Assembly (NCBI GenBank): GCA_002359895.1
Contig: DEOB01000010.1
Coordinates: forward strand, 932,125-996,124
Reading direction: 5' to 3'
From: Stenotrophomonas sp. UBA2629
Lineage (GTDB): Bacteria > Pseudomonadota > Gammaproteobacteria > Xanthomonadales > Xanthomonadaceae
DNA: 64,000 nt
Shown: piece after piece, positions 8,924 through 17,285 of the stretch
Position numbering within the stretch: position 1 is the stretch's first letter
Layout: each line of letters starts with the position of its first letter
Translations under genes and position numbers: made by a program
The notes under the pieces: generated by a model
Databases searched by the model: none
What the model was told of the DNA's origin: nothing
What the model saw: the letters and a program-made list of their open reading frames with translations, nothing else

Positions 8924-9355
8924 TCAGCGGATTGCTTTCTTCACCAGTGCGGTGATCTTCTTCTCGATCTCAGCCGTCAAGTTGACCAAGGCAAACACTG
9001 TGGGCCACATCTGGCCGTCATCCAGCGCGGCGGTGTCGTTGAAGCCCAGCGTGGAATAGCGCGCACCGAACTTGCTGGCTCCTTGAAAGAACACCACCAC
9101 CTTGCCGTCCGCGTTGGCATACGCCGGCATGCCGTACCAGGTCTTGGGCGACAGCGTGGGCGCGGTGCTGGTGATGATCTCGTGCAGCCGGCGCGCCATC
9201 TTGCCTTCGGCCGGCGGCATCTGCCCGATCTTGTCCATGATGTCCGCCTCGCCTTCGGCCTTCAGCTTGCCGGCCTTGGCTTCAGCCTTCAACTCGCGGG
9301 CACGCTCTTTCATTGCGGCGCGTTCTTCAGCAGTGAATCCATCGGACTTGGACAT
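8924..9355 (-). CDS. DUF1801 / YdhG-like domain protein
   Basis: 143-residue cytoplasmic protein. A charged helical N-terminus (about residues 8-38, rich in Lys, Glu, Ala) leads into the DUF1801 fold, with TLSPKTWYGMPAYA near 91-104 and VVVFFQGASKFGARYSTLGF thereafter. This fold is shared with the Bacillus iron chaperone Fra/YdhG, but the function in proteobacteria is not established. It is a single gene with no obvious partner. Confidence 0.78.
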   Translation of the reverse strand: MSKSDGFTAEERAAMKERARELKAEAKAGKLKAEGEADIMDKIGQMPPAEGKMARRLHEIITSTAPTLSPKTWYGMPAYANADGKVVVFFQGASKFGARYSTLGFNDTAALDDGQMWPTVFALVNLTAEIEKKITALVKKAIR

Positions 9356-9450
9356 GGCGGCTCAGGCACCTGTGGCGAGAGAAACGGTGCCGACGTTATA
9401 GCGCGTTGCGGCGTTTGCGGGAATGAATGCGCAATGCCATCGCCGCCTAT

Positions 9451-9789
9451 TTACAGCAGCCGCGTGCCCAGAGGTACGTCGTGTTCGGGGATGCACAAGG
9501 TGACGTGGCCGTCGCTGTTGTGAAAGCCGGTGACCAGGCATTCAGACATGAGCGGGCCTATCTGTTTGGGTGGGAAATTCACCACGGCCACCACCAAGCG
9601 GCCCAGCAGTTGTTCGGGTGTGTAAAGCGCAGTGATCTGCGCGCTGGACTTGCGTGTGCCGATTTTCGGGCCGAAATCCACCTGCAGGATGTACGCCGGC
9701 TTGCGGGCCTGTGCGAAAGGTTCGGCGCCGATGATGCGGCCGACACGCAGTTCTACTTTGCTGAAATCGTTCCAGTCTATGGTTTGCAT
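9451..9789 (-). CDS. CsaA-type tRNA-binding protein
   Basis: 112-residue stand-alone EMAP/Trbp111-like OB-fold protein. The N-terminus FSKVELRVGRIIGAEPF and the central LQVDFGPKIGTRKSSAQIT match the CsaA family, which binds tRNA and has been described as an export-linked chaperone in Bacillus. Length agrees with the family (about 110). It is monocistronic. Confidence in the family is high; the cellular role in this group is uncertain. Confidence 0.87.
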   Translation of the reverse strand: MQTIDWNDFSKVELRVGRIIGAEPFAQARKPAYILQVDFGPKIGTRKSSAQITALYTPEQLLGRLVVAVVNFPPKQIGPLMSECLVTGFHNSDGHVTLCIPEHDVPLGTRLL

Positions 9790-9870
9790 CAGGAGCCTGC
9801 TGTCTTGTGAGTGCGGTTGGGTGCTGGTGACACGGAGTGCGTGCCGCGTGCATTGGAGTGACGATGCAGA

Positions 9871-10254
9871 TCAATCGTCGTAAGGCAGTTGATCGGGGGC
9901 GACGCCAACGAAGTCTGGCGGCGGCAGCTCCGGCAGGCGATACGCCGGGATGGTCTTCCTTCCGAGCACCAGCGCCTTGACCGCACGATGCATGCCATCC
10001 ATCAACCGGCCCTGCGGGCACAGGATGATGGGGTAAGTGATGTCTGCTTCGTTCACCAGCTGCACGTGCATGGCGATAGAACGGCCGCTGGGCGTATCGC
10101 CCTCGTTGTCGTACCAATACGGCTCGTCCAACTCGGCAAGGTCATCCACGGATATCTGTTCGACCGGCAGGCCTGCGGTGAGGGCGATCAGGCGATGTAC
10201 GTCCCAAGCCTGCAGGCCGTTGGAAGATGGCCTGAAGTGATATTGCTTGCGCAT
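9871..10254 (-). CDS. ParB-nuclease-like small protein, unknown function
   Basis: 127-residue protein that I do not recognise as a named gene. Residues 72-105 (YPIILCPQGRLMDGMHRAVKAL, then GRKTIPAYRL) resemble the core of the ParB/sulfiredoxin-like fold, in which a G-x-H-R motif binds nucleotide. Upstream is an acidic segment (SVDDLAELDEPYWYDNEGD). It has no DNA-binding helix-turn-helix, so it is not a partition protein. The nucleotide-binding idea is an inference from the motif only. Confidence 0.6.
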   Translation of the reverse strand: MRKQYHFRPSSNGLQAWDVHRLIALTAGLPVEQISVDDLAELDEPYWYDNEGDTPSGRSIAMHVQLVNEADITYPIILCPQGRLMDGMHRAVKALVLGRKTIPAYRLPELPPPDFVGVAPDQLPYDD

Positions 10255-10305
10255 TGGTTCACACGGTAATGATTGAAGAGAAGTGCGTGTTCGGCTTGCT
10301 GTGCT

Positions 10306-10701
10306 TCACGTAGACTTTTTTGCCTGCTGGCGGGCCATCAACTGCCGTGCCGCCTCCTCCCAGTTGCGGCCATCAAACAACTGGCGGGGAAGGGCAGTCA
10401 GGTCGATACCGTCCACGCAGCGCAGATTGACCAGCCACATGTGCGGTGCGATGCGTGGATTGCTGAAGGTGCTGGTTCCGCATTGGCTGCAGAAGAAGTG
10501 TTTGGCGGTGTGCGTGCCGAACTGATACGTGGTGAGGCTTTCCTCGCCAGAAACAATGCGGAACTGCGCGTCGCTCACCGCATGCCACAGCGCACCCTTG
10601 CGATGGCAGATGGAACAGTTGCATTCCATGATGCCGGTTACTGGGGCATCAAACTCGAAAGCGACATTGCCGCAATGGCATGAACCGCGCTGCGTTTGCA
10701 T
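10306..10701 (-). CDS. GFA (glutathione-dependent formaldehyde-activating-like) zinc protein
   Basis: 131-residue zinc protein of the GFA/CENP-V family. The zinc ligands are plain: C-H-C at residues 8-10, CNCSICHRKG near 29-38 and FFCSQCG near 70. The family includes S-hydroxymethylglutathione-related enzymes, but most members have no proven activity. It is a single gene in the minus-strand run of small genes. Confidence 0.87.
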   Translation of the reverse strand: MQTQRGSCHCGNVAFEFDAPVTGIMECNCSICHRKGALWHAVSDAQFRIVSGEESLTTYQFGTHTAKHFFCSQCGTSTFSNPRIAPHMWLVNLRCVDGIDLTALPRQLFDGRNWEEAARQLMARQQAKKST

Positions 10702-10770
10702 GGAGGTGCTCCTTGGTTGCGAGTGGCAGGTCGGTGGTCGCCATCCCGCCGGGCGTGATGCTTTGTGGAG

Positions 10771-11235
10771 TCAGAGATGTTCCGGTGCCAGCGGCACGGT
10801 GATTGCCATGGGCTGGTAATGTAGTCCAGCAGATTGCGCAGCGTCACCACTGCAATGAAAGCCGTAGCCACGGTAAGCGTCAACGGATGGCAGCGAGGCG
10901 CTGACGGTTACTTGCAGCTGGCGTGCATGTTTGAGTGCTTCGACGGCAAGGTGTCGCCCCACGCCTTTGTTCTGCTGCTCTGGTGCGACGAACAGCATGG
11001 CGACATGCCGGCCTTGCTTCAGCTCAATCACGCCGATGATCTGGCCTGAATTTTCAGCCACGAGGATCACGTTGTCCTGGGTTGCGCGCTCGGCAAATGC
11101 GCTTGCGGCCGCAATTTTACGAAACGTGGCTACCCCTTCCGCGTCCAGCATCGGAGCAACCGTTGTGTTGAATGCAGCCATGCAGGCATCGCTCACGCCG
11201 TCGAAGTCATGCGGGGTTACTGGTCTGATGTCCAT
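10771..11235 (-). CDS. GNAT family N-acetyltransferase
   Basis: 154-residue acetyltransferase. The acetyl-CoA loop is FVAPEQQNKGVGRHLAVEAL near residues 81-100, with a C-terminal VDAYRGYGFHCSG matching beta-strand 6/7 of the fold. The substrate is not predictable. The neighbouring gene downstream on the chromosome is a second, different GNAT, 42 bases away on the same strand, so the two may be co-transcribed. Confidence 0.85.
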   Translation of the reverse strand: MDIRPVTPHDFDGVSDACMAAFNTTVAPMLDAEGVATFRKIAAASAFAERATQDNVILVAENSGQIIGVIELKQGRHVAMLFVAPEQQNKGVGRHLAVEALKHARQLQVTVSASLPSVDAYRGYGFHCSGDAAQSAGLHYQPMAITVPLAPEHL

Positions 11236-11277
11236 AAGCGCTTCCCTGGCTCTGCGTGTTTTTCCGGGTGCGAAGGT

Positions 11278-11694
11278 TTACTGTTTTTTGAAGGCCATGC
11301 CAACGCTGGCGGGTGCGGTGAGCGTGAAGCCGAAATGTTGATACAGGCGGTGCGCTTCACCATCGGCAAGCAGGCTGACATAGGCCGATGCGGGCACTTC
11401 GCGCGCGATGTAGCTGGTGATCTCCGTCATCACCTTTTTGCCCAGCCCGCGCCCCTGGTACATCGGCAGCACCGCGATATCGGTCACCTGATAGAAGCAG
11501 CCGCCATCGCCGATCACCCGGCCCATGGCCACTGTTTCCCCGTTGCACATCACCTGCACCGCGAAGAGTGTGTTCGGGAGGCCCCGCGATGCGGCTTCAA
11601 ATGTCTTGGCGCTGAGCCCGGCCGATTTCCGCAGGTGCTGATAGACCTCAACCGAAGGGATGTCGTGACTGATGCTGTAAGACGGTTCGTTCAT
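11278..11694 (-). CDS. GNAT family N-acetyltransferase (YjgM/PhnO-like size)
   Basis: 138-residue acetyltransferase. The motif AVLPMYQGRGLGKKVMTEI near residues 75-93 holds the Q-G-R-G-L-G CoA loop, followed by a C-terminal LYQHFGFTLT. It is shorter than and not closely similar to the adjacent GNAT gene, so this does not look like a recent tandem duplication. The substrate is unknown. Confidence 0.85.
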   Translation of the reverse strand: MNEPSYSISHDIPSVEVYQHLRKSAGLSAKTFEAASRGLPNTLFAVQVMCNGETVAMGRVIGDGGCFYQVTDIAVLPMYQGRGLGKKVMTEITSYIAREVPASAYVSLLADGEAHRLYQHFGFTLTAPASVGMAFKKQ

Positions 11695-11730
11695 TCGGGG
11701 GGCGTTCCTGCGCCTATGTGGTGGGCGTGA

Positions 11731-12129
11731 TCAATGAGGCGTTGGCATCGGTACATACACTTCATGCCATAGCGTGACCTTGCCGCCATCATCAAACCGC
11801 ATCAACAGCATGGCGCGGAACAACTCGCGCCTGCCGTCGTGGTAAGCGATCTTCGCGCGCATCGAGAAGGCCACCGACGCGCCATCGACCAGCGCATGGT
11901 CAACCTCGTAGTCGATGCCTTGCATGCCGGCTTTCATGCCGTTGAGGAATTCCAGGTAATTGGCAGGATTGGCTTCGTAGCGCCGGCCATTGGGTTCGAC
12001 GATGAACTGCCCGGCGAAGCACTCGCCGACCAGTGCCTCGGTCAGTACCGAGTCGCGGTTGAGATGCCGGCGGTTCCAGTCGAGTACGGAATGGGCCAGC
12101 TGAAGGTAGTGCGCGCGTTGGTTTTTCAT
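11731..12129 (-). CDS. NTF2-like / SnoaL-like protein
   Basis: 132-residue protein with the cone-shaped NTF2-fold pattern: an N-terminal helix pair followed by GRRYEANPANYLEFL, VAFSMRAKIAYHDGRRE and VTLWHEVYVPM strands. Such proteins bind or isomerise small molecules, but no catalytic pair can be pinned down here. It has no signal peptide and no obvious operon partner. Confidence 0.7.
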   Translation of the reverse strand: MKNQRAHYLQLAHSVLDWNRRHLNRDSVLTEALVGECFAGQFIVEPNGRRYEANPANYLEFLNGMKAGMQGIDYEVDHALVDGASVAFSMRAKIAYHDGRRELFRAMLLMRFDDGGKVTLWHEVYVPMPTPH

Positions 12130-12259
12130 GGAGTGGTCCGGGTTCCAGGTGTCGCTTGGTGGTGCATCGGCCCGGAACGGCGCAGGACAGAGGGGTTCCG
12201 GTTGCAGTGGGCGGCAATGCTTCTGTCGATACTGTACGGCCTGCCCTGCGCGGCGTGAT

Positions 12260-12283
12260 GCATCCCTTCCGGAGAAGGGATGC
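12260..12283 (-). terminator. hairpin after the PH-like gene
   Basis: A perfect 10-base-pair stem (gcatcccttc / gaagggatgc) with a four-base loop sits 11 bases downstream of the stop of the PH-domain-like gene on the minus strand. It lacks a T-run. Confidence 0.5.
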
Positions 12284-12293
12284 GTTGGCCCGG

Positions 12294-12725
12294 TTACGGC
12301 AGCGGCGGCGGGTTGCCGGGCGTCGCGTGCGCGGTGCTGGCGGCCGGCGACGCGGGGCTGCCCAGCACGGCCTGGGCGATCAGGTTGTCCAGGCGGCGCA
12401 CGTCCAGCCCCTTGTTGAGGTTGACCTTGATGTGGCCGGCCTTAGTCCAGAGCTCGATCTCGGAGTTGAAGTTGAACAGGCCGTGGCCGTTCTCCGAGGA
12501 CCACATGTAGATGGAGGAGTAGGGCAGGGAGTAGATCTCCACCTTCTTGCCGGTGATGCCCTGTGCATCGCGCACGATCAGCCGCTTGTTGGTGAACACC
12601 GCCGAGTCGCGGAAGGTCTTGTAGGCCGCCACGGCGGTCTCGCCGGGTACCAGTATCGCGTTGACGTCCTGCGGAATCGGGCACTCTGATACCAGCGTCC
12701 AGGCCAGGATTGCATTGGTTTCCAT
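12294..12725 (-). CDS. bacterial PH-domain protein (bPH_1-like)
   Basis: 143-residue cytoplasmic protein. Residues about 20-110 (ILVPGETAVAAYKTFRDSAVF, TNKRLIVRDAQGI, VEIYSLPYSSIYMWSSEN, FNFNSEIELWTKAGHIKVNL) follow the seven-strand pattern of the bacterial pleckstrin-homology family. The C-terminus is a short Pro/Ala-rich tail. The role is unknown. It is a single gene. Confidence 0.75.
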   Translation of the reverse strand: METNAILAWTLVSECPIPQDVNAILVPGETAVAAYKTFRDSAVFTNKRLIVRDAQGITGKKVEIYSLPYSSIYMWSSENGHGLFNFNSEIELWTKAGHIKVNLNKGLDVRRLDNLIAQAVLGSPASPAASTAHATPGNPPPLP

Positions 12726-12843
12726 GTTGAAGCCGTCCCCTGTAATGGTGCGTTGTCGTGCAATGGAGGCGGAATTGTAGACAGCGCACAGGTCACCGCA
12801 ACTGGCCGCAATGCCTGCCTGCCGGATGTGTGCGGAATTGACC

Positions 12844-13098
12844 TCAGGCGCTGCTGCGCAGGCGGGTTGCGTCCAGTTGCGGGAAGCGCTCGATGATCTG
12901 CACGGCCTCCTTCCAGCGTGCCGGGTCGGCCAGTGGCAGGAACACGGCGGGCAGGTCCTTGAACAGGAATTCCACGCCGCGTTCGGGCGTGGACTGGCCG
13001 GCGATGATGGTTGGCACGCGCCCGTTGCGCAGGTGCCAGACCAGTTCCTCGATCACATCGTTCCAGGCTTCCTTCTCAAGATCATCGATCCATTGCAT
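12844..13098 (-). CDS. small conserved-looking hypothetical protein
   Basis: 84-residue acidic protein that I do not recognise. It begins MQWIDDLEKEAWNDVIEELV and ends after a helical segment WKEAVQIIERFPQLDATRL. There is no signal peptide, membrane segment or Cys. Codon pattern (G/C third positions) and lack of overlap with other genes support it being real. It could be translated with nothing else nearby. Confidence 0.6.
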   Translation of the reverse strand: MQWIDDLEKEAWNDVIEELVWHLRNGRVPTIIAGQSTPERGVEFLFKDLPAVFLPLADPARWKEAVQIIERFPQLDATRLRSSA

Positions 13099-13320
13099 GA
13101 GTGCCTGACGCCCGGACTAAGCCGGGCGACGCAGCGCCAGCGGCCTGGAAGAAGGTTGGGCGAGCTCTGGCGGTGTAGCGAATCCTGTGCCGAAGCCGCT
13201 CGGTTCGTACTGCGCAATGCTGGCCGATCATGCCACAGCGGCAGGGTGGCACGCAGGAGCAGGCTGCGATGAACTACGGACATTCGGAGCGGTTTATCCA
13301 TGCAGGGGTTCCATCCCCGT

Positions 13321-13680
13321 CTACGGTGCCCGGCGGTATGGCTCGCAGCCGATGCCGTCATTGTCTCGATCAAGGTGGCTGCCATAGCCCGGATCGCCGC
13401 GACGTACCGGCGCGGCGCCGGCCGCGCGGGCCTGGCTGCAATTGGCGAACATGCGGTCGCCACTGGCCGTGCGTGTCGGCGCCAGCGCTGCAGGGGCTGG
13501 TGCTGCATTGAAGTTGCTCCGCGCCGCCGATGATGGCGTGCCACGGTGGCAGTGGTAGTCGCCGGTGCTGCGGTTTGTATGGCAGCCGTCCTTGTTTAAT
13601 CCGCCCGAATGCGCGTGCGCAGCGGCATTGATCGTGCCGCAGGCAAGGAAGATCAGAAGTGCGGCGGGCGCATTGCGCAT
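13321..13680 (-). CDS. exported Excalibur calcium-binding domain protein
   Basis: 119-residue secreted protein. The start has AGGGAGAA upstream and a signal peptide (MRNAPAALLIFLACGTINAAAHA). Residues 25-48 carry NKDGCHTNRSTGDYHCHRG, a Cys/His-rich motif. The C-terminal Excalibur domain holds FANCSQARAAGAAPVRRGDPGY and then DRDNDGIGCE, the EF-hand-like calcium loop with its conserved Cys pair. These domains often accompany secreted SNases, and an SNase gene lies 5 kb away on the same strand. Confidence 0.85.
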   Translation of the reverse strand: MRNAPAALLIFLACGTINAAAHAHSGGLNKDGCHTNRSTGDYHCHRGTPSSAARSNFNAAPAPAALAPTRTASGDRMFANCSQARAAGAAPVRRGDPGYGSHLDRDNDGIGCEPYRRAP

Positions 13681-13704
13681 TGGGTTCTCCCTGCAAGAAG
13701 GGGC

Positions 13705-14142
13705 CTAGCGCCGGGTCTTCTCATAGACGGCGGCAACCTGCGCGAGGTTGGGATTGGACATGCCCATGCCGTTGATGAACACCGCAGGTGCCCCTTGCTT
13801 GAACACTTCCACCGTGCGGTCCAACGCAGCACGCTGTTCGGCGCTGGGGTCCATCAGGTCGAAGGAGATGGAGCTACCACGTTGCACCGGGATGCCTTGC
13901 GCCTGTAATGCCTGAACAAGTGCCTCGGCGCGCTGGGCCTGTTCCGAAGGACAGTTGGGTGGGGCAAGCACCAATACAGTATTGCGGGGTGTGCCGCCGG
14001 GCATTTCCACGGAAACGAACCCGTCGCTGTCACGGTGGCTGGCGAGGTTTGCAACAGAGTCATCAACCGTTGTCCGCTTGACCCACCAGTTGTAACCGCC
14101 CGCCAAACCCAGCACCAGTAGCAGAATCATCCAAAGACGCAT
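13705..14142 (-). CDS. membrane-anchored thioredoxin-fold-like hypothetical protein
   Basis: 145-residue protein with one N-terminal membrane segment (MRLWMILLLVLGLAGGYNWW) and a periplasmic remainder. A strand NTVLVLAPPNCPSEQAQ near residue 55 followed by helix, and the late segment GAPAVFINGMGM with a cis-Pro-like position, resemble a thioredoxin fold. Only one Cys is present, so disulfide exchange by a CxxC pair is excluded. The gene ends 24 bases before the Excalibur gene and may be transcribed with it. Confidence 0.6.
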   Translation of the reverse strand: MRLWMILLLVLGLAGGYNWWVKRTTVDDSVANLASHRDSDGFVSVEMPGGTPRNTVLVLAPPNCPSEQAQRAEALVQALQAQGIPVQRGSSISFDLMDPSAEQRAALDRTVEVFKQGAPAVFINGMGMSNPNLAQVAAVYEKTRR

Positions 14143-14324
14143 GCACCACCTCCCTGTTGTTTGGCGTCGATTCTAACGGGCAATTCCGCGATGTCTGTGA
14201 GTGCCGATCACCGGGACCAAATGACATGAAGGCGGCGGAGATGTCCGTGTGTGGGTGATGGCTGAGTGTGCATAGGTTCAACATCCAGTGGAACGGACGC
14301 TTGAGGCCAGCGCAAGGTGGGAAG

Positions 14325-14354
14325 TAAAACAAAAGCCCGGGAAATCCCGGGCTT
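14325..14354 (-). terminator. terminator of the DUF885 gene
   Basis: A nine-base-pair stem aagcccggg / cccgggctt (14333-14341 and 14346-14354) with a four-base loop is followed on the minus strand by TTTTGTTTTA, a classic intrinsic terminator 30 bases after the DUF885 stop. Confidence 0.85.
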
Positions 14355-14384
14355 CTGCGTCAATCACTCAACAAACAGGCGCGA

Positions 14385-16187
14385 TCACTCGATCGGCTGG
14401 TCCAGCATCAGCTGGCGCGCGAAGCGCACCGGCGGTGCGCCGTAGGACAGCATCTGGTCGTGGTACGCCTTGAGGTTGAAGTTGGCGCCCTGCTTTTCTT
14501 CCACGGCCTTGCGGCTGTCGAAGTGCTCCTGTGCACCAACGAAGTATGTCGGCAGCTGTGCGGAGGTGAGCTGCGCGCGTACCCACTTGCCCGAGGCTTC
14601 GCTTTCCTGCTGGAAGGCGTCGTGGGTCATCAGGTGCATGGCCTGCTCGCGGCTCCAGTTGTCCACGTGCACACCCTGGTCGAGGATGGCGTTGGCAATG
14701 GTGCGCAGGTAGAACTTCAGCTGCACCAGGTGGAACAGCGGGTCGTTATCCAGGTAACCCTGCTCCTGCATCATGCGCTCGGTGTACACCGCCCAACCTT
14801 CGGCAAACAGGCCCGAACGCAGCACGGCGCGCAGCGTGGAGGGGAACTTGCCCGAGTGCCAGCCTTCCAGGTAATGGCCCGGCGTGCCCTCGTGGATGGA
14901 GAGCAGGTGGATCATGCGGCTGTTGTACTCGCGCAGGAACGAATCCACCTGCTTGTCGTTCCAGTCGTCCGGAATCGGCGAGACGGCGTAGAAGGTCTTC
15001 AGGTTCTTGTCGAGCGGGCCCGGCGAATCGCAATAGGCCACGGCCACGCCGCGCTGGAATTCTGGCATCAGGATGATGTCGACCGGCGCGTCGGGCAGGG
15101 TCATCAGGTCATGCTTGCGCACGAACTCGGTGGACTGGTCCAGCGCAGCCTTGGCATCGTCCACCACTTTGTCGCGGGCCGGCTTGTCGGCGTAGGCCAG
15201 TTCCAGTGCGGCTTCGATGGCCTTCTGCTGCTGGTCGTCGGTGGGGTTGGCCGGCATTTCCGGTGCGCCCGGCTTGTCCTTCAATACCACCTGGGCAATG
15301 CCGTACATGTCGGTGCGCACGCGGGCCAGTTCGGCACGGGCACGCTCGCCGATCTCGGCGCGCGACAGCGAGGAGTTGAGCGAGAACTTCAGCTTCTGGT
15401 CGTACTTTTCAGCGCCGATGCGGAACTCACCCTTGGCATTCGGCACCAGGGTCTTGTCCAGCCATTCCTGCTGCTCTTCGACGGCCTTGGTCAGGTTGCC
15501 GATGGCGGTCTTCAGGCGCTCCTGGTCGGCGGCTTCAAGCTGGCCGATGTTGGGCACGATGAAGGTATCCACCAGGCTGAGAATGCCGCGGTTCTGCTTG
15601 GACACGGTTTCAGCGTGGATCTTCGGTACGCGTGCCGGGTCCAGGTTGGCGCGGGCGGCAGCGAAGATCTGCGGGATCTGCTCGATGCGCGCGGTAGCCG
15701 ATTTCAAACGCTCGGGCAGCGGCGCGAACTCGCGGGCCATCAGACCGTAGATGGCGCTGCCGGCCAAGCCGTTATAGGTCTGCGGGTCCCACTTCCACGA
15801 CTGCAGGGTTTCGTTGTTCCAGATGTCCGACTGCAGCTGGTTGCGCAGGATGGCGGCATCCACCTGGTTCTCGCGGCCGAGCGTGCTGACGTCGATCTTT
15901 TCCAGATCGGCGAGCAGCGCCTTGCTGGCGTCCAGGCTCTTCTGCTGGCCGGCGGCGCTCAGGTCGTCGAGCTGACTGTCAAAGCGGTGGTCGCCAATCT
16001 GCGTGGCACCCACCGGGGACAGCTGCATCCACGTATCCAGCGCCTTCTTGGACAGTTCGGCGAACTGCGCATCGGCCTGGCCTTGGCCGGCCTGCTCGGC
16101 AGCAGCGGTGGGGGCGTTGGGAGCTTCGCCACTCTGGCAACCGGCAAGGGAGGCCAGCAGGGCGGCGGCGAGCAGGTGCTTGCGCAT
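14385..16187 (-). CDS. DUF885 family lipoprotein (putative peptidase)
   Basis: 600-residue protein. ATG 16187 gives a lipoprotein signal with lipobox LAGC (Cys17). The DUF885 fold is recognisable from VDAAILRNQLQSDIW, the helical middle and HEGTPGHYLEGWHSG near residues 425-440, a gluzincin-like HExxH variant (H-E-G-T-P-G-H), followed by FAEGWAVYTERMM. The family is related to M3/M32-like zinc peptidases, so a periplasmic carboxypeptidase-like role is plausible. It is a single gene, divergent from the DUF4349 lipoprotein gene, with its own terminator. Confidence 0.87.
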   Translation of the reverse strand: MRKHLLAAALLASLAGCQSGEAPNAPTAAAEQAGQGQADAQFAELSKKALDTWMQLSPVGATQIGDHRFDSQLDDLSAAGQQKSLDASKALLADLEKIDVSTLGRENQVDAAILRNQLQSDIWNNETLQSWKWDPQTYNGLAGSAIYGLMAREFAPLPERLKSATARIEQIPQIFAAARANLDPARVPKIHAETVSKQNRGILSLVDTFIVPNIGQLEAADQERLKTAIGNLTKAVEEQQEWLDKTLVPNAKGEFRIGAEKYDQKLKFSLNSSLSRAEIGERARAELARVRTDMYGIAQVVLKDKPGAPEMPANPTDDQQQKAIEAALELAYADKPARDKVVDDAKAALDQSTEFVRKHDLMTLPDAPVDIILMPEFQRGVAVAYCDSPGPLDKNLKTFYAVSPIPDDWNDKQVDSFLREYNSRMIHLLSIHEGTPGHYLEGWHSGKFPSTLRAVLRSGLFAEGWAVYTERMMQEQGYLDNDPLFHLVQLKFYLRTIANAILDQGVHVDNWSREQAMHLMTHDAFQQESEASGKWVRAQLTSAQLPTYFVGAQEHFDSRKAVEEKQGANFNLKAYHDQMLSYGAPPVRFARQLMLDQPIE

Positions 16188-16410
16188 CGGTGATCCTGGG
16201 GTTTTAAGGAATCCCCGAGCATAGTGGGACTGGGCCAGCGCCGCACATGTCTTTGGTTGGGAACACCTTGCCGAAGCGGGCGGTTGGAGCTGAGTGGGGC
16301 TGACACGCGGATCGGCGTGGGTGCTGTCCATCGGCCTGTACAAATTCTTAGCGCTCGTATTCAGCGGTGTCGTTATGCTGCCGCCACAAAACCTATGGGA
16401 TCACGGAAGC

Positions 16411-17223
16411 ATGATGCGATTGCAGGGATGTAGCTGGACGTTGGGCGTGGGAATGGGTGCATTGCTGCTGTTGGCGGGCTGTGGCAAATCGCCGCATGAA
16501 ATGGCATCAGCAGCCGATGCCGCCGCCGAGGCACCGCAATCCCCGGAGGGGGCATTCCTGGCCTACGAGCACACCGTGCAGCTGCGTCTGCCGGGCAAGG
16601 ACATCGCTCCGCGCGTGAAGGCGGTGGCCGAAGCCTGCCAAAGCGCGAAGTTCGGCGATTGCGCGGTGCTCAATGTGTCGCAGCAGGCCGGTGATACGCC
16701 CAGCGGCTCGGTGCAGGTGCGCATCGCGCCCAAGGGCGTGGAGCCGTTGATCGCGCTGGCCAGCGACAAAGGTGAGCTGACCACACGCAACACACAGGCC
16801 GAGGATCTCGCGCAGCAGGTGGCCGACACCCAACTCACCCAGGCGCGGTTGAAGAACGAGCACGCGCGCTTGGCCGAATATCAACAACGGCGTGATCTGG
16901 CCGTGGCCGATCTGCTGACCATCTCCGGGCGCTTGTCGGAGATTGAAGCCGGGCTGGAACAGGCCAATCGCGCATCGGCGCAGCAGCACCGTCGTATTGA
17001 TACGCAGCTGGTGACGATCAATCTGGAATCCACCAGCAGCCAGCGCAACCGCAGCGAGATCGGCCGCGCCTTGGCGGATTTCACGGAAATTTTCACCACC
17101 AGCCTGGCGTATGTGATCCGCTTCATTGCCGGCGTGTTGCCGGTGCTGATCCTTGGCGGCTTTGCGTTGTGGTTGGCGCGGGCATGGTGGCGTCGCCGTC
17201 GCAACAAACGCGTGCCTTCGTAA
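16411..17223 (+). CDS. DUF4349 lipoprotein with C-terminal membrane segment
   Basis: 270-residue protein. ATG 16411 (or 16414) follows GGAAG. A lipobox LAGC places the lipidated Cys at 24. Residues about 50-130 form a beta-rich ferredoxin-like part; 140-200 form a predicted coiled coil (many Gln, Arg, Ala, Leu in heptads, ISGRLSEIEAGLEQ); a C-terminal hydrophobic helix ends in a positive tail WWRRRRNKRVPS. This layout is that of DUF4349. The function is unknown. It shares the divergent 223-base intergenic with the DUF885 gene. Confidence 0.82.
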   Translation: MMRLQGCSWTLGVGMGALLLLAGCGKSPHEMASAADAAAEAPQSPEGAFLAYEHTVQLRLPGKDIAPRVKAVAEACQSAKFGDCAVLNVSQQAGDTPSGSVQVRIAPKGVEPLIALASDKGELTTRNTQAEDLAQQVADTQLTQARLKNEHARLAEYQQRRDLAVADLLTISGRLSEIEAGLEQANRASAQQHRRIDTQLVTINLESTSSQRNRSEIGRALADFTEIFTTSLAYVIRFIAGVLPVLILGGFALWLARAWWRRRRNKRVPS

Positions 17224-17230
17224 CGGGCAA

Positions 17231-17262
17231 ACAACAACGGCGCTCACAGGCGCCGTTGTTGT
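17231..17262. terminator. bidirectional intrinsic terminator
   Basis: A 13-base-pair perfect stem (acaacaacggcgc / gcgccgttgttgt) with a six-base loop lies between the converging DUF4349 and small hypothetical genes. Confidence 0.75.
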
Positions 17263-17285
17263 TCATGCATTTGCGAAGTGGCTGC

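Noticed and set aside
7512..14142. Integron cassette array
   Set aside because: The run of small same-strand genes invites this idea, but I found no attC-like sites with GTTRRRY cores between the genes and no integrase in the window.
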